A stretch of DNA of 64,000 nt from Mycobacterium sp. 236(2023). Its GTDB lineage: Bacteria; Actinomycetota; Actinomycetes; Mycobacteriales; Mycobacteriaceae. The notes under the pieces were generated by a model that was not told the DNA's origin, did no database searches, and saw only the letters and a list, made by a program, of their open reading frames with translations. Of this stretch, positions 10,924 through 20,379 are shown piece after piece. Both the position numbers and the translations under genes were made by a program. Each line of letters starts with the position of its first letter. Positions within the stretch are counted from its first letter, which is position 1. The stretch covers positions 1,364,001 to 1,428,000 of the forward strand of contig NZ_JARSBP010000002.1 in the NCBI RefSeq assembly GCF_029623955.1, read 5' to 3'.

Positions 10924-11517
10924 ATCACGGGGTTCGCGTCACTGACGCGACAGTGCTGGCTGTTCGCGATCGGCTCGACGCTGTTCGCGGCGGCCACCGC
11001 GCCGGGGTTCCCCGCGTGGGCCGGCGGTGGTACGGCGAACCTGCTGTGCTTTGCCGGCTCGTGGTTCTTCACCACCGCGGCGTGGATGCAGCTGGTGCTG
11101 TCCGACCGGTCGAAGAAGTTCGAATGGTGGTCAGCCGCAGTGCAATTCGCCGGGACCGTGCTGTTCAACATCAGTACGGGTGCCGCGGTCTGGGCGCACG
11201 CCGTGATCGCCGAGCGGCGCTACGTCTGGGTCCCCGACGCGACCGGATCGCTGTTCTTTCTCCTCAGCGGTGCGCTGGCGATGATGGCGATCACGGCCGT
11301 GACCGGACTTCTTGAGCTGCGGTCGCGTGACTGGGCCGCCGGTGCGATCAACCTGATCGGCTGTGTCGCGTTCGGTGTTTCGGCTCTCGCTGCCTTTGTC
11401 CGCAAGGACGGAGTGACCGCAGACGAGGTGCTGGCCAACCTCGGCACGTTCATCGGAGCGTTGTGCTTCCTGATCGCCGCGCTGATCGAACTGCCCCGCA
11501 AGCCCCACTCAGCGTGA
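10924..11517 (+). CDS. Six-helix membrane protein (YrhK-like), apparent ATC start
   Basis: From codon 10924 the frame encodes 197 residues with six hydrophobic helices. Examples are CWLFAIGSTLFAAATAPGF, LLCFAGSWFFTTAAWMQLVL, AAVQFAGTVLFNISTGAAV and a last one near LGTFIGALCFLIAALIEL. The aromatic helix-pair pattern resembles YrhK-like proteins; the function is unknown. No ATG, GTG or TTG exists in frame between a point deep inside leuB and an ATG near 11086, which would remove two helices. ATC at 10924 lies about 9 nt after a GGAAAG stretch and one codon after the leuB stop, so initiation at ATC, perhaps a mutated ATG, is the best guess. It is convergent with the MFS gene. Confidence 0.7.
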   Translation: MTGFASLTRQCWLFAIGSTLFAAATAPGFPAWAGGGTANLLCFAGSWFFTTAAWMQLVLSDRSKKFEWWSAAVQFAGTVLFNISTGAAVWAHAVIAERRYVWVPDATGSLFFLLSGALAMMAITAVTGLLELRSRDWAAGAINLIGCVAFGVSALAAFVRKDGVTADEVLANLGTFIGALCFLIAALIELPRKPHSA

Positions 11518-11567
11518 GTGCACCGACTCCTCGGTGTAGAGGTGCGCGACGAATCTGGAAGCGGGGC

Positions 11568-12827
11568 CTAGCGATCCGGGTTGACCTTCAGAGGTACCGC
11601 CGGAATCGCCAGGAGCGGAAACAGTGCACAGACCGCGAAGGCCACCGGGTAGCCCGCGAAGGCGATCAGTCCGCCGAACAGTGGGGGAGCGACTCCCTGC
11701 GCGAAGAGCTGGCTCGTGTTCTGTGCTCCCAACGCGCGCCCGCTCCAGAACGGACCGGCGTATTCGGCGATGAACGTGAAGGCCAACCCGTTGTCGGACA
11801 CGGTGATCACCGACGCCGCGATCAAGACAGCCATGCTGACCGGGGTGTTGAGCCAGTCGGTGACCGCGAGCAACGCCATCGCTGCCGCGGCTGCCATCGC
11901 AATCATCCGGATGGGGCGCAGCCGCGAGGATGCGACGTGCCCTGAGCGTTTCACGAACATGTCCGACCAGCGGCCCGCGGCGATTCGCCCTGCGGCACCG
12001 AGGATCTGGGCGAACATGACGAGGATGCCTGCCGATTGGGCCGACCACCCGTGCTCGATCATCATCCACACCAGCGCGAACGTCCATACGAACACCTGCG
12101 GGACGACGAGTAGGACCGACGTGAGATGGATCCGCCACAACATCGCCGACCCGCGATACGGGTTGGCCAGATCCGCGGCCGTGGCCTGGGCTCGCGGTGG
12201 CCGGGGTGGGTCGATCACCGCGACCGCGCACAGCACCGCCGAGGCCGCGCACACGGCTGCGGGGAAGAGCAGCGCCGCTGACACGCCGCCGAACTCGGCG
12301 ATACGCGGGATGACCAGCGCGCCGAGGCCGACGCCCAGCGGCTGCGCGGTCTGCCGGATTCCCATCACCAATCCGCGCTTCTCGGCATCGAACCAACCGA
12401 CCACCAGCCGGCCGCTGGCCGTGTTGCTGCTTGCGGCGGCCATCCCGCCGAGAAACAGGAAGACGCCTGTCGTCACGAGGGATTCCGACTCCGCGGCCGC
12501 GAATGCCGCGACGGCGGTCAGCGCGGAGCCCAATGCCAGCACGACGCGTTCTCCGACCCGGTCGACGACATAGCCCCACGCGATGAGGGTCACCACCATG
12601 CCCAGGCTGGGCAGCGACGACATCAAGCCGGCGGAGGCGAGGTCGAGTCCCCGCTCGTTGTGCAGGGTCGGGATCAGGAACGCGACACCGTTGATGAACA
12701 CGTTGGCGCACAGTGTCGCCAGCAGCCCGATGACCAGCATCGACCAGCGTCGTACCGCGCTGATCTCTCGGGTGACCATGGCGCCATGGTTCCACAGCCG
12801 TCCCAAAATGCTGAACATGGATTCCAT
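11568..12827 (-). CDS. MFS transporter (Rv2994 homologue)
   Basis: A 12-helix major facilitator of 419 residues from the ATG at 12827. After helix 2 comes the loop YVVDRVGERVVL, which fits the MFS motif-A pattern (G-x-x-x-D-R-x-G-R-R) in degenerate form. A long central loop (about IDPPRPPRAQATAADL) separates the two six-helix halves, and the second half has a matching loop GRWSDMFVKRSG. The substrate cannot be read from sequence. Its position beside the FAH-family gene and gltX matches Rv2994. The start is uncertain: GTG 12884, ATG 12818 and ATG 12779 are also in frame, and none has a clear ribosome site. It is divergent from the FAH-family gene. Confidence 0.85.
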   Translation of the reverse strand: MESMFSILGRLWNHGAMVTREISAVRRWSMLVIGLLATLCANVFINGVAFLIPTLHNERGLDLASAGLMSSLPSLGMVVTLIAWGYVVDRVGERVVLALGSALTAVAAFAAAESESLVTTGVFLFLGGMAAASSNTASGRLVVGWFDAEKRGLVMGIRQTAQPLGVGLGALVIPRIAEFGGVSAALLFPAAVCAASAVLCAVAVIDPPRPPRAQATAADLANPYRGSAMLWRIHLTSVLLVVPQVFVWTFALVWMMIEHGWSAQSAGILVMFAQILGAAGRIAAGRWSDMFVKRSGHVASSRLRPIRMIAMAAAAAMALLAVTDWLNTPVSMAVLIAASVITVSDNGLAFTFIAEYAGPFWSGRALGAQNTSQLFAQGVAPPLFGGLIAFAGYPVAFAVCALFPLLAIPAVPLKVNPDR

Positions 12828-12884
12828 ATAGTGAGATGGGACCAAGGTCGCCGCTGCGGCCTCCGGGGCGCGGCGGGCGGGCAC

Positions 12885-12890
12885 TAGGCT
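12885..12890 (+). promoter_or_regulatory. -10 element of the FAH-family gene (leaderless)
   Basis: TAGGCT predicts +1 exactly on the A of ATG 12897. Confidence 0.55.
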
Positions 12891-12896
12891 GACGTC

Positions 12897-13685
12897 ATGC
12901 GTTTAGGCCGAATCGCCAGTCCCGATGGAGTTGCCTTCGTCGCCGTCGAGGGTCCGCCCGACAATCCGGCCGAGGCCATCGTGCGGGAGATCGCCGAACA
13001 TCCGTTCGGCACCCCGACGTTCACCGGCCGTCAATGGCCGCTGGCCGACGTGCGACTGCTCGCGCCGATCCTGGCGAGCAAGGTCGTCTGCATGGGCAAG
13101 AACTACGCCGCGCACATCGAGGAGATGGGCGGGGGCACCTTCGAGGATCCGATCATCTTCCTCAAGCCCAACACGGCGATCATCGGGCCCAACACGACGA
13201 TTCAACTTCCCGCCGACGCCAACCCCGTCCACTTCGAGGGCGAGCTGGCGGCCGTGATCGGCAGGCCCTGCAAGGACGTTCCCGCGTCCCGGGCGGCCGA
13301 GAACATCCTCGGCTACACGATCGCCAACGACGTGTCCGCGCGAGATCAGCAGAAGAAGGACGGTCAGTGGATCCGGGCCAAGGGGCATGACACGTTCTGC
13401 CCTGTCGGCCCGTGGATCGTCACCGATGTCGACCCGTCGGATCTCGAAATCCGCACGGAGGTCAACGGCGAGATCAAACAGCGCAGCCGTACCTCGCTGA
13501 TGATTCACGACATCGGCGCGATCATCGAATGGATCTCGGCCGTGATGACGCTGCTGCCGGGTGACCTGATCCTGACCGGAACGCCGGAGGGCGTCGGCCC
13601 GCTCGAACATGGCGACTCGGTGAGCATCAGCGTCGAAGGAATCGGCACGCTGACCAATCCCGTTGTGCGAAAAGGACAGTCGTGA
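12897..13685 (+). CDS. Fumarylacetoacetate hydrolase family protein (Rv2993c homologue)
   Basis: 262 residues. An N-terminal ~70-residue lead-in is followed by the FAH fold: [28 protein letters not shown], and the metal-binding acidic residues in [11 protein letters not shown] (about 118-128) and [12 protein letters not shown]. The C-terminal [15 protein letters not shown] is the family signature. Related enzymes are acylpyruvate hydrolases, oxaloacetate decarboxylases or HHDD isomerases; the actual substrate is not evident. The stop overlaps gltX by 4 nt, so it is probably cotranscribed with a tRNA synthetase, an arrangement kept in M. tuberculosis. Leaderless start at 12897. Confidence 0.9.
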   Translation: MRLGRIASPDGVAFVAVEGPPDNPAEAIVREIAEHPFGTPTFTGRQWPLADVRLLAPILASKVVCMGKNYAAHIEEMGGGTFEDPIIFLKPNTAIIGPNTTIQLPADANPVHFEGELAAVIGRPCKDVPASRAAENILGYTIANDVSARDQQKKDGQWIRAKGHDTFCPVGPWIVTDVDPSDLEIRTEVNGEIKQRSRTSLMIHDIGAIIEWISAVMTLLPGDLILTGTPEGVGPLEHGDSVSISVEGIGTLTNPVVRKGQS

Positions 13686-15166
13686 CCGATACACCCGTGC
13701 GCGTCCGATTCTGTCCCTCGCCGACCGGAACGCCGCACGTCGGGCTGATCAGGACGGCGTTGTTCAACTGGGCCTACGCGCGGCACACCGGAGGCGCGTT
13801 CGTGTTCCGCATCGAAGACACCGATGCCCAGCGCGACAGCGAGGAAAGCTATCTCGCGCTTCTCGACGCGCTGCGCTGGCTGGGCATGGACTGGGACGAG
13901 GGGCCCGAGGTCGGCGGTCCGTACGAGCCGTATCGCCAGTCGCTGCGCCGGGACATCCACCTCGACGTGATCGAACGGCTGCTGGCGGCAGGCGAGGCCT
14001 ACGAGGCGTTCTCGACCGCCGAGGAAGTCGAGGCCCGCCATGTGGCCGCGGGCCGGAATCCGAAGCTGGGCTACGACAATTACGACCGCGACCTGACCGA
14101 CGAGCAGCGTGCAGCCTTCCGTGCCGAGGGGCGCCAACCCGTCGTTCGGCTGCGCATGCCCGACACGGATCTCACGTGGGTGGATCTGGTGCGTGGAGAG
14201 ACGACGTTCCCCGCCGGCTCGGTGCCGGACTTCGCGCTGACGCGTGGCAGCGGAGACCCGTTGTACACGTTGGTCAATCCCGTCGACGACGCGTTGATGA
14301 AGATCACCCACGTGCTGCGGGGTGAGGATCTGCTGCCGTCGACGCCGCGCCAGCTGGCGCTCTATGCGGCGCTCATCCGCATCGGTGTGACGGATATGAC
14401 ACCGCAGTTCGCGCACCTGCCGCCGGTGCTGGGTGACGGCAACAAGAAGCTGTCCAAGCGCGATCCGCAGTCCAATCTGTTCCTGCACCGCGATCGCGGG
14501 TTCATCCCCGAAGGCCTGCTGAACTACCTTGCGCTGCTGGGCTGGTCGATCGCCGACGACCACGACATCTTCAGCCTCGACGAGATGGTCGCGGCATTCG
14601 ACGTCGCCGACGTCAACTCCAATCCCGCGCGGTTCGACCAGAAGAAGGCCGATGCGCTGAACGCCGAGCACATCCGCATGCTCGACGAGGCGGAGTTCGC
14701 GCGCCGGCTCGCCGACTTCTTCGCCGCGCACGGCCACAGCACGGGCCTCGACGACGCGCAGTTCGTCGAGGCGGCGGCGCTCGTCCAGACACGCATCGTC
14801 GTTCTGGGTGACGCCTGGGATCTGCTCAAGTTCCTCAACGACTCCACGTTCGGCCTCGACGAGAAATCGGCGGCCAAGGAACTGAAGGGCGACGCCGTGC
14901 CGGTTCTCGACGCCGCCGTGGCCGCGCTCGAGGGCGTGGGGGAGTGGGGCACCCCGGCGATCGAGGCGGCGCTGAAAGCGGCACTCATCGACGGCCTTGA
15001 GCTGAAGCCCAGGAAGGCGTTCGGTCCGGTCCGCGTCGCGGCGACCGGATCGTCGGTGAGCCCCCCGCTGTTCGAGTCGCTCGAGTTGCTCGGCCGTGAC
15101 CGCAGCCTGGACCGGCTGAAGGCGGGCCGCGACCACGCGGCAGCGGTCGCGACGACGGAGGGGTGA
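13682..15166 (+). CDS. gltX: Glutamyl-tRNA synthetase
   Basis: 494 residues, class I aminoacyl-tRNA synthetase charging tRNA-Glu. In species with GatCAB the same enzyme also misacylates tRNA-Gln. The HIGH-type motif is in [20 protein letters not shown] (HVGL, about residue 19), and the KMSKS-type motif is KKLSKRD (about 258). The C-terminal half is the helical anticodon-binding domain. GTG 13682 overlaps the preceding FAH-family stop by 4 nt. The genes for tRNA-Gln and tRNA-Glu follow 117 and 254 nt downstream, so an enzyme and its two likely substrates are neighbours. Confidence 0.97.
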   Translation: MTDTPVRVRFCPSPTGTPHVGLIRTALFNWAYARHTGGAFVFRIEDTDAQRDSEESYLALLDALRWLGMDWDEGPEVGGPYEPYRQSLRRDIHLDVIERLLAAGEAYEAFSTAEEVEARHVAAGRNPKLGYDNYDRDLTDEQRAAFRAEGRQPVVRLRMPDTDLTWVDLVRGETTFPAGSVPDFALTRGSGDPLYTLVNPVDDALMKITHVLRGEDLLPSTPRQLALYAALIRIGVTDMTPQFAHLPPVLGDGNKKLSKRDPQSNLFLHRDRGFIPEGLLNYLALLGWSIADDHDIFSLDEMVAAFDVADVNSNPARFDQKKADALNAEHIRMLDEAEFARRLADFFAAHGHSTGLDDAQFVEAAALVQTRIVVLGDAWDLLKFLNDSTFGLDEKSAAKELKGDAVPVLDAAVAALEGVGEWGTPAIEAALKAALIDGLELKPRKAFGPVRVAATGSSVSPPLFESLELLGRDRSLDRLKAGRDHAAAVATTEG

Positions 15167-15283
15167 AAAACCGACCCGAAATCTTTGGTAGTCTGCTCGT
15201 CGGCCCGAGTTGAGTCGCCGAGCGGCACCACCGCAGAGCAATGGGCCGGAAAAGGGCTTGTGACCAGCGGTTACAAGTTGCAG

Positions 15284-15358
15284 TGGGGTATGGTGTAATT
15301 GGCAACACTAGGGATTCTGATTCCCTCATTCTAGGTTCGAGTCCTGGTACCCCAGCCA
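15284..15358 (+). tRNA. tRNA-Gln (CTG anticodon)
   Basis: The acceptor stem pairs TGGGGTA (15284-15290) with TACCCCA (15348-15354), followed by a G discriminator and an encoded CCA (15356-15358). The anticodon CTG is at 15317-15319 in a loop closed by AGGGA/TCCCT. The T loop contains TTCGAGT. The U1-A72 pair is typical of tRNA-Gln. Confidence 0.95.
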
Positions 15359-15420
15359 ATGTGAGTGATTAGGTCAGCAATCTCGCCTGAGATATGCTGG
15401 CCAACCGGAAAGCAGTTCTA

Positions 15421-15493
15421 GCCCCCGTCGTCTAGCGGCCTAGGACGCCGCCCTCTCACGGCGGTAGCGTGGGTTCGAATCCCATCGGGGGTA
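15421..15493 (+). tRNA. tRNA-Glu (CTC anticodon)
   Basis: The acceptor arm GCCCCCG (15421-15427) pairs with CGGGGGT, with one G-U. The anticodon stem CCGCC/GGCGG closes the loop with CTC at 15455-15457, and the T loop is TTCGAAT. CCA is not encoded. It is followed 6 nt later by a strong hairpin terminator. Confidence 0.95.
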
Positions 15494-15499
15494 CAACAT

Positions 15500-15530
15500 C
15501 GAAACGGGACCTCGGCGAGGTCCCGTTTCG
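15500..15530 (+). terminator. Terminator of the tRNA-Glu transcript
   Basis: A perfect 14-bp inverted repeat (15500-15513 with 15517-15530) around a GGC loop. No U-tract follows. It probably also insulates the convergent IclR gene. Confidence 0.75.
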
Positions 15531-15612
15531 CGTTTCACCGAGAGAGCGCTCAGATCGCAGGTCTGCGCCGTTCGGCGATCTGACCGCACTCTCGCGGGTC
15601 GGCCTGGGTTGC

Positions 15613-16314
15613 TCAGAGGCGACGCGTCAGCGCCTCGGCGGCGGCGACGAGATCGGCCGCCCAGCGCGCGCCGGGGCGTCTGCCCATCCTGTCGATGGGT
15701 CCCGACACCGACACCGCGGCGATCACCGCACCCCTGCCGTCGCGGACAGGGGCGGAGACGCTGGCCACACCCGGCTCGCGTTCCGCGGCACTCTGTGCCC
15801 AGCCGCGCTTGCGCACCTCGGCCAGCGTGCGGTCGGTGAACTTGGCTCCGGCCAGGACCGTCTGTTGGGTGGTTGCGTCTGCGTACGCGAGCAGCACCTT
15901 GGCTCCCGACCCTGCAGTCATCGGCAGTCGTGTCCCGATGGGCACCGTATCGCGAAGCCCGGCAGGGGGTTCCAGCGCGGCCACGCAGATTCTCGTCGAG
16001 CCTTCCCTGCGGTACAGCTGCACGCTCTCGCCGGTCAGTTCGCGTAGACGTGGCAGTACGACCGCCCCTGCGGAGAGCAGCGGATCCCTGACATGCCCTG
16101 CCAGTTCGGTTAGCGCCGGGCCGAGCCGCCACTGTCCGTCGGCGTCTCTGGTCAGGAACCGGTGCACTTCCAGCCCGACGGCCAGGCGATGCGCGGTGGC
16201 TCGCGGCAGGCCGGTCCGATCGCGGAGATCGGCAAGCCCGCAGGGAGACTCGGCCACCGCATGCAACACGGTGATCGCTTTGTCCAGAACGCCGATACCG
16301 CTATCCTGTCTCAC
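15613..16314 (-). CDS. IclR-family transcriptional regulator divergent from leuCD
   Basis: 233 residues. The N-terminal winged helix-turn-helix ([37 protein letters not shown], residues about 7-50) is followed by an IclR effector domain (about 70-230) with [17 protein letters not shown] and [15 protein letters not shown]. Position and length match Rv2989. The Streptomyces homologue NdgR controls leuCD and other amino acid genes; that role here is inferred from the divergent layout. GTG 16314 coincides with the +1 predicted from TAGTAT, so the gene is probably leaderless. The start codon itself is part of a palindromic half-site, suggesting autoregulation. Confidence 0.93.
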   Translation of the reverse strand: MRQDSGIGVLDKAITVLHAVAESPCGLADLRDRTGLPRATAHRLAVGLEVHRFLTRDADGQWRLGPALTELAGHVRDPLLSAGAVVLPRLRELTGESVQLYRREGSTRICVAALEPPAGLRDTVPIGTRLPMTAGSGAKVLLAYADATTQQTVLAGAKFTDRTLAEVRKRGWAQSAAEREPGVASVSAPVRDGRGAVIAAVSVSGPIDRMGRRPGARWAADLVAAAEALTRRL

Positions 16315-16344
16315 AAGGAGATACTAGCTTCCCAGAATGTGAGA
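16309..16344. promoter_or_regulatory. Divergent iclR/leuC promoter region with inverted repeat
   Basis: TCTCACA (16309-16315) and TGTGAGA (16338-16344) form a perfect 7-bp inverted repeat separated by 22 bp. Inside it lie the iclR -10 (TAGTAT on the minus strand, 16321-16326) and a possible leuC -10 (TAGCTT, 16325-16330, giving +1 near 16337). The left half-site covers the iclR start codon. A dimer or tetramer bound here would block both promoters. Confidence 0.6.
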
Positions 16345-16352
16345 TAGTCAAG

Positions 16353-17795
16353 ATGGCCATCGCGAACCAGCCCCGCACTCTCGCCGAGAAGGTATGGGAC
16401 GACCACGTGGTCGTTCCCGGCACCGGCGAGGGCAGCGCGCGTCAGCCCGACCTGATCTACATCGATCTCCACCTCGTGCACGAGGTCACCAGCCCGCAGG
16501 CTTTCGACGGGCTGCGACTGGCCGGACGTCCGGTGCGCAGGCCTGATCTGACGATCGCCACCGAGGACCACAACGTGCCCACGGTCGACATCGACAAGCC
16601 GATCGCGGACCCGGTCTCGCGGACGCAGGTGGAGACACTGCGCCGCAACTGTGAGGAATTCGGCATCAGGCTCCATCCGATGGGCGACGCCGAGCAGGGG
16701 ATCGTGCACATCATCGGACCGCAGCTCGGACTGACCCAGCCGGGTATGACCGTGGTCTGCGGCGACAGCCACACCTCGACCCACGGTGCGTTCGGGTCGA
16801 TCGCGATGGGCATCGGCACATCGGAAGTCGAGCACGTGATGGCCACTCAGACGCTGGCGCTCAAACCGTTCAAGACGATGGCCGTGACCGTGGACGGCGA
16901 ACTGCCCGCAGGCGTGAGCGCCAAAGACATCATCCTCGCGGTCATCGCGAAGATCGGCACCGGAGGCGGTCAGGGCCACGTCATCGAATACCGGGGCAGC
17001 GCCATCGAATCGCTGTCGATGGAGGGCCGGATGACGGTCTGCAACATGAGCATCGAAGCGGGCGCCCGTGCGGGCATGGTCGCGCCCGACGAGACCACGT
17101 TCGAGTTTCTGCGCGGTCGCCCGCACGCTCCGCAAGGTGCTGACTGGGATGCCGCCGTCGAGGCGTGGAAGCAGTTGCGCACCGACGAGGGCGCGACATT
17201 CGACACCGAGGTCTACATCGACGCCTCGACGCTGAGCCCGTTCGTCACGTGGGGAACCAACCCCGGCCAGGGTGTTCCGCTGTCGGCCACGGTGCCCGAC
17301 CCGGAGCAGATCTTCGAGGAGGCCGAGCGACTGGCTGCCGAAAAGGCGTTGACGTACATGGACCTTCAAGCCGGCACCCCGATGCGCGAGATCCCGGTCG
17401 ACACGGTGTTCGTCGGCTCGTGCACCAACGGCCGGATCGAGGACCTGCGTGTCGTCGCCGACGTGCTGCGGGGCCGCAGGGTCGCCGACAACGTCCGGAT
17501 GCTGGTCGTGCCCGGCTCGATGCAGGTGCGGGCGCAGGCCGAAACCGAAGGCCTCGGCGAGATCTTCACGGCCGCAGGAGCGGAATGGCGCCAGGCCGGA
17601 TGCTCGATGTGTCTTGGAATGAATCCAGACCAGCTCTCTCCGGGGCAGCGCTGCGCATCGACATCGAACCGCAATTTCGAGGGCAGGCAAGGCAAAGGCG
17701 GCCGAACGCATTTGGTGTCGCCGGCTGTTGCCGCGGCGACCGCCGTGCGCGGCACCCTGTCGTCGCCTGCCGATCTCGTCGAGACAAGCCGCTGA
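16353..17795 (+). CDS. leuC: 3-isopropylmalate dehydratase large subunit
   Basis: 480 residues, an aconitase-type 4Fe-4S enzyme. With LeuD it isomerises 2-isopropylmalate to 3-isopropylmalate. Cluster ligands are the Cys in GSCTNGR (about residue 357) and the CxxC pair in [10 protein letters not shown] (about 417 and 420). [14 protein letters not shown] and [16 protein letters not shown] are active-site segments. The N-terminus ([14 protein letters not shown]) matches mycobacterial LeuC, supporting ATG 16353. No good Shine-Dalgarno sequence is seen. leuD follows after 29 nt, and the divergent IclR regulator is the probable controller. Confidence 0.97.
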   Translation: MAIANQPRTLAEKVWDDHVVVPGTGEGSARQPDLIYIDLHLVHEVTSPQAFDGLRLAGRPVRRPDLTIATEDHNVPTVDIDKPIADPVSRTQVETLRRNCEEFGIRLHPMGDAEQGIVHIIGPQLGLTQPGMTVVCGDSHTSTHGAFGSIAMGIGTSEVEHVMATQTLALKPFKTMAVTVDGELPAGVSAKDIILAVIAKIGTGGGQGHVIEYRGSAIESLSMEGRMTVCNMSIEAGARAGMVAPDETTFEFLRGRPHAPQGADWDAAVEAWKQLRTDEGATFDTEVYIDASTLSPFVTWGTNPGQGVPLSATVPDPEQIFEEAERLAAEKALTYMDLQAGTPMREIPVDTVFVGSCTNGRIEDLRVVADVLRGRRVADNVRMLVVPGSMQVRAQAETEGLGEIFTAAGAEWRQAGCSMCLGMNPDQLSPGQRCASTSNRNFEGRQGKGGRTHLVSPAVAAATAVRGTLSSPADLVETSR

Positions 17796-17824
17796 AAAAC
17801 ACTGAAAGCCGACAGGAGACTTTG

Positions 17825-18418
17825 ATGGATGCCTTCCGTACCCACACCGGAATCGGTGTGCCCCTGCGCCGCTCGAATGTCGACACCGATCAGATCATCC
17901 CGGCGGTCTATCTGAAGCGGGTGACACGAACGGGATTTGAGGACGGGCTGTTCGCCGCGTGGCGCAATGACCCCTCTTTCATCCTGAATTTGGCGCCCTT
18001 CGACAAGGGTTCGGTTCTGGTCGCAGGAGCCGATTTCGGCACCGGCTCGTCGCGCGAGCATGCGGTCTGGGCGCTGATGGACTTCGGATTCCGGGTAGTC
18101 ATCTCACCTCGATTCGCCGATATCTTCCGCGGCAACGCCGGCAAGGCCGGTCTGCTGGCGGCCGAAGTCTCACAAGATGATGTGGAATTGTTGTGGAAGT
18201 TGATCGAGCAGCACCCGGGTACGGAAATCACTGTCAATCTTCAAGATCGGTCGATCACCGCCGGAACCATGATGGTGCCGTTCAACATTGACGATTACAC
18301 CGCATGGCGGCTGCTCGAGGGACTTGACGATATAGGCCTTACGCTGCGGAAACTCGAGGAGATCGAGGAGTTCGAAGGGCGCAGGCCGGACTGGAAGCCG
18401 CGCACTCTGCCCGCGTGA
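17825..18418 (+). CDS. leuD: 3-isopropylmalate dehydratase small subunit
   Basis: 197 residues, the swivelling domain partner of Leu[16 protein letters not shown] (about residues 19-33) and [17 protein letters not shown] (about 69-85) are the substrate-binding signature. The frame is open far upstream inside leuC. ATG 17825, with GGAGA just before it, gives the family length (198 in M. tuberculosis) and the correct N-terminus ([14 protein letters not shown]). Confidence 0.96.
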   Translation: MDAFRTHTGIGVPLRRSNVDTDQIIPAVYLKRVTRTGFEDGLFAAWRNDPSFILNLAPFDKGSVLVAGADFGTGSSREHAVWALMDFGFRVVISPRFADIFRGNAGKAGLLAAEVSQDDVELLWKLIEQHPGTEITVNLQDRSITAGTMMVPFNIDDYTAWRLLEGLDDIGLTLRKLEEIEEFEGRRPDWKPRTLPA

Positions 18419-18454
18419 TCCGCGGTCGAAATAGCTGAAATCCCGCGTCTGTAA

Positions 18455-18491
18455 CCCCCTTTTCGCGGGTCCTCGCAGGAGGGTAAGGGGG
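18455..18491 (+). terminator. Possible terminator hairpin after leuD
   Basis: CCCCCTT (18455-18461) pairs with AAGGGGG (18485-18491) around a 23-nt loop. A competing stem, CCCGCG (18442-18447) with CGCGGG (18464-18469), is also possible. It lies in the 202-nt leuD-hupB gap, and no U-tract follows. The rest of this gap is the hupB promoter and 5' leader. Confidence 0.35.
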
Positions 18492-18543
18492 CCAAGCGGA
18501 TTGAAGAAAATTCGCTGAGCGGGCCTGAAATTGCGCGTGGCTC

Positions 18544-18573
18544 TTGGAAATCAGCGGGCAAAAGGTTTACCGT
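18544..18573 (+). promoter_or_regulatory. hupB promoter
   Basis: The -35 TTGGAA (18544-18549) and -10 TACCGT (18568-18573) are separated by 18 bp, predicting +1 near 18580 and a ~40-nt 5' leader. The leader has a small hairpin (GGCCC/GGGCC) and a strong CGGAGG ribosome site at 18609-18614. Unlike many genes here, hupB is thus not leaderless. Confidence 0.55.
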
Positions 18574-18620
18574 GTGCACTAGTCGGCCCAAAGAGGGCCA
18601 CTGGTTTTCGGAGGTTTTGC

Positions 18621-19280
18621 ATGAATAAAGCAGAGCTCATCGACGTACTCACGGAGAAATTGGGCTCGGATCGTCGGCAGGCAACTGCGGCGGTGGAGAA
18701 CGTTGTTGACACCATCGTCCGCGCGGTGCACAAGGGTGAGAGCGTCACCATCACCGGCTTCGGTGTTTTCGAGCAGCGTCGTCGCGCAGCCCGAGTGGCG
18801 CGCAACCCCCGCACGGGCGAGACGGTGAAGGTTAAGCCCACCTCCGTGCCCGCGTTCCGCCCCGGCGCTCAGTTCAAGGCCGTTGTGGCTGGCGCACAGA
18901 AGCTTCCGGCCGACGGCCCCGCGGTCAAGCGTGGCGTCGCCGCGGCGAGCACCGCCCGTAAGGTGGCCAAGAAGGCTCCGGCCAAGAAGGCCGCTCCGGC
19001 CAAGAAGGCTGCAGTGAAGAAGGCTGCTCCCGCCAAGAAGGCTCCGGCCAAGAAGGCCGCTCCGGCCAAGAAGGCCGCTCCGGCCAAGAAGGCCGCTCCG
19101 GCCAAGAAGGCTCCGGCCAAGAAGGCCGCTCCGGCCAAGAAGGCCGCAGTGAAGAAGGCCGCTCCCGCGAAGAAGGCCGCTCCGGCCAAGAAGGCAGCGA
19201 CCAAGGCTCCGGCCAAGAAGGCTGCGCCCGCCAAGAAGGCGCCCGCCAAGAAGGCTCCGGCCAAGCGCGGACGCAAGTAG
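18621..19280 (+). CDS. hupB: Nucleoid-associated protein HupB (HU with Lys-rich tail)
   Basis: 219 residues. Residues 1-90 are a canonical HU domain ([42 protein letters not shown]) that binds and bends DNA as a dimer. Residues from about 107 form the mycobacterial histone-like tail of repeated Ala-Lys-Lys-Ala-Pro/Ala units, which binds DNA non-specifically and is acetylated and methylated in other mycobacteria. The frame is open upstream, but ATG 18621 behind CGGAGG is the known N-terminus. The tail length differs between species. A GC-rich hairpin follows the stop. Confidence 0.97.
   Translation: MNKAELIDVLTEKLGSDRRQATAAVENVVDTIVRAVHKGESVTITGFGVFEQRRRAARVARNPRTGETVKVKPTSVPAFRPGAQFKAVVAGAQKLPADGPAVKRGVAAASTARKVAKKAPAKKAAPAKKAAVKKAAPAKKAPAKKAAPAKKAAPAKKAAPAKKAPAKKAAPAKKAAVKKAAPAKKAAPAKKAATKAPAKKAAPAKKAPAKKAPAKRGRK
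18961..19270 (+). repeat. Coding tandem repeat in the hupB tail
   Basis: About 310 bp of imperfect 9- to 15-bp units built on GCCAAGAAGG(C/T), encoding AKKA(A/P). Several adjacent copies are nearly identical at the DNA level, for example around 19060-19110. Slipped-strand length changes in steps of whole codons are therefore expected. Confidence 0.85.
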
Positions 19281-19296
19281 TCACGACCTGACGTTT

Positions 19297-19325
19297 ACGC
19301 CGCGGATCCTGAGGATCCGCGGCGT
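19297..19325. terminator. Hairpin between convergent hupB and mutT1
   Basis: A perfect 13-bp inverted repeat (19297-19309 with 19313-19325) around a TGA loop, 16 nt after the hupB stop. It can act in both directions. No U-tract follows. Confidence 0.7.
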
Positions 19326-19362
19326 ATTCGTGTGTCGGCCTAACTTGAATTCAATTGTGGTG

Positions 19363-20295
19363 TCACTTCTTCGGGGGCAGCGGACTGCCGATGTGGTCGG
19401 CGGAGATCAGCCGGTCACCGTGGAGTGACATCACCCATGTGCTGCCCTTGCGGTTTCGGGACTTGTCCGGCCGCACCCCGTCGCGTTCACACCACCATGC
19501 GATGAGATCCGGGATCACCTTGCCCTGAGTGCAGATCACCGGCGTCTGCGAGGTCTCGGCGATCTCGAGGACGCGCTGGCGCCCGGCCTTGCGATCGTCG
19601 GCGTAGGCCTCTTCGGTCAGCGTGGGCTCGTTGCTGATCGACACACCCAGCTCCTCGGCGAGCGGGTCGAGCGTCTGATGACAGCGCACGCGGTCGGCCG
19701 CGAACAGATCATGGGCGCCGAAGGCGAGCAGTTGTCCGACCAGCGACTCGGCCTGCGCGCGACCGCGCTTGTCCAGCGGTCGCTTTCGATCGTCGCCGCG
19801 GTAGCGCTTCTTCACACCTGCGGTGGCGTGCCGGACGATCAGAACCGTCCTGGTGTCGGGTGGCTGCTTGAGGAATCGGCGAAGCACCTTGCGGTCGTGG
19901 GGGTAGACCAATTCGCTCATCGCCTGCTTCGGCGGCAGCCACTTCAGTTCGTCCACTTCGTCGTTGGGGGAGAACTCGCCGCCGACGGCGCGCGCCGACC
20001 AGTACCGCACCTTCTTGATGCCGTGGTCGACGGGGTAGGCCACCGTGGGCAGCCTCCGGCCCAGCTGTGACCGAAATCCGGTCTCTTCCTCGATTTCCCG
20101 GACCGCCGTGACGGGTTCGGTCTCACCGGCGTCGACCTTGCCCTTCGGCAGGGACCAGTCGTCGTAGCGCGGCCGGTGGATGATCGCGACCTCCGGTGCG
20201 CCGGTGCCGTCCTGCGGTCGCCAGAGGACGGCGCCTGCGGCCAGGACGGTGGACTTCTTCACCACAGCTGCATCCGGTCGATTCTCCTTCGGCAC
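19363..20295 (-). CDS. mutT1: MutT1: Nudix hydrolase fused to a histidine phosphatase domain
   Basis: 310 residues. The N-terminal Nudix domain has a complete box, [20 protein letters not shown] (about residues 52-71, followed by TGF). The C-terminal histidine-phosphatase domain has [10 protein letters not shown] (about 151), with RHA in place of the usual RHG, as in known mycobacterial MutT1. Mycobacterial MutT1 sanitises 8-oxo-GTP and 8-oxo-dGTP and can act on diadenosine polyphosphates. GTG 20295 has a GGAG site 6 nt upstream. ppk is the next gene upstream on the same strand (84 nt), so the two may be cotranscribed. Confidence 0.95.
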   Translation of the reverse strand: MPKENRPDAAVVKKSTVLAAGAVLWRPQDGTGAPEVAIIHRPRYDDWSLPKGKVDAGETEPVTAVREIEEETGFRSQLGRRLPTVAYPVDHGIKKVRYWSARAVGGEFSPNDEVDELKWLPPKQAMSELVYPHDRKVLRRFLKQPPDTRTVLIVRHATAGVKKRYRGDDRKRPLDKRGRAQAESLVGQLLAFGAHDLFAADRVRCHQTLDPLAEELGVSISNEPTLTEEAYADDRKAGRQRVLEIAETSQTPVICTQGKVIPDLIAWWCERDGVRPDKSRNRKGSTWVMSLHGDRLISADHIGSPLPPKK

Positions 20296-20379
20296 CTCAA
20301 CTCCTGCGTGTCATAAGGTTCGGGAGGTCCGGGAGTTCCTTCGGCTCTCGTGCCTCAACCCGTGCACGCATCGTCGCGG

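Noticed and set aside
13505..15241. 578-codon open frame on the minus strand
   Set aside because: Antisense shadow of gltX with no recognisable domain.
15167..15530. Prophage or island attachment at the tRNA-Gln/tRNA-Glu genes
   Set aside because: No integrase or duplicated tRNA 3' end is present, and the flanking genes follow the usual mycobacterial order.
18961..19270. CRISPR-like array
   Set aside because: The repeats are in frame within hupB, have no spacers and encode the known Lys/Ala tail.
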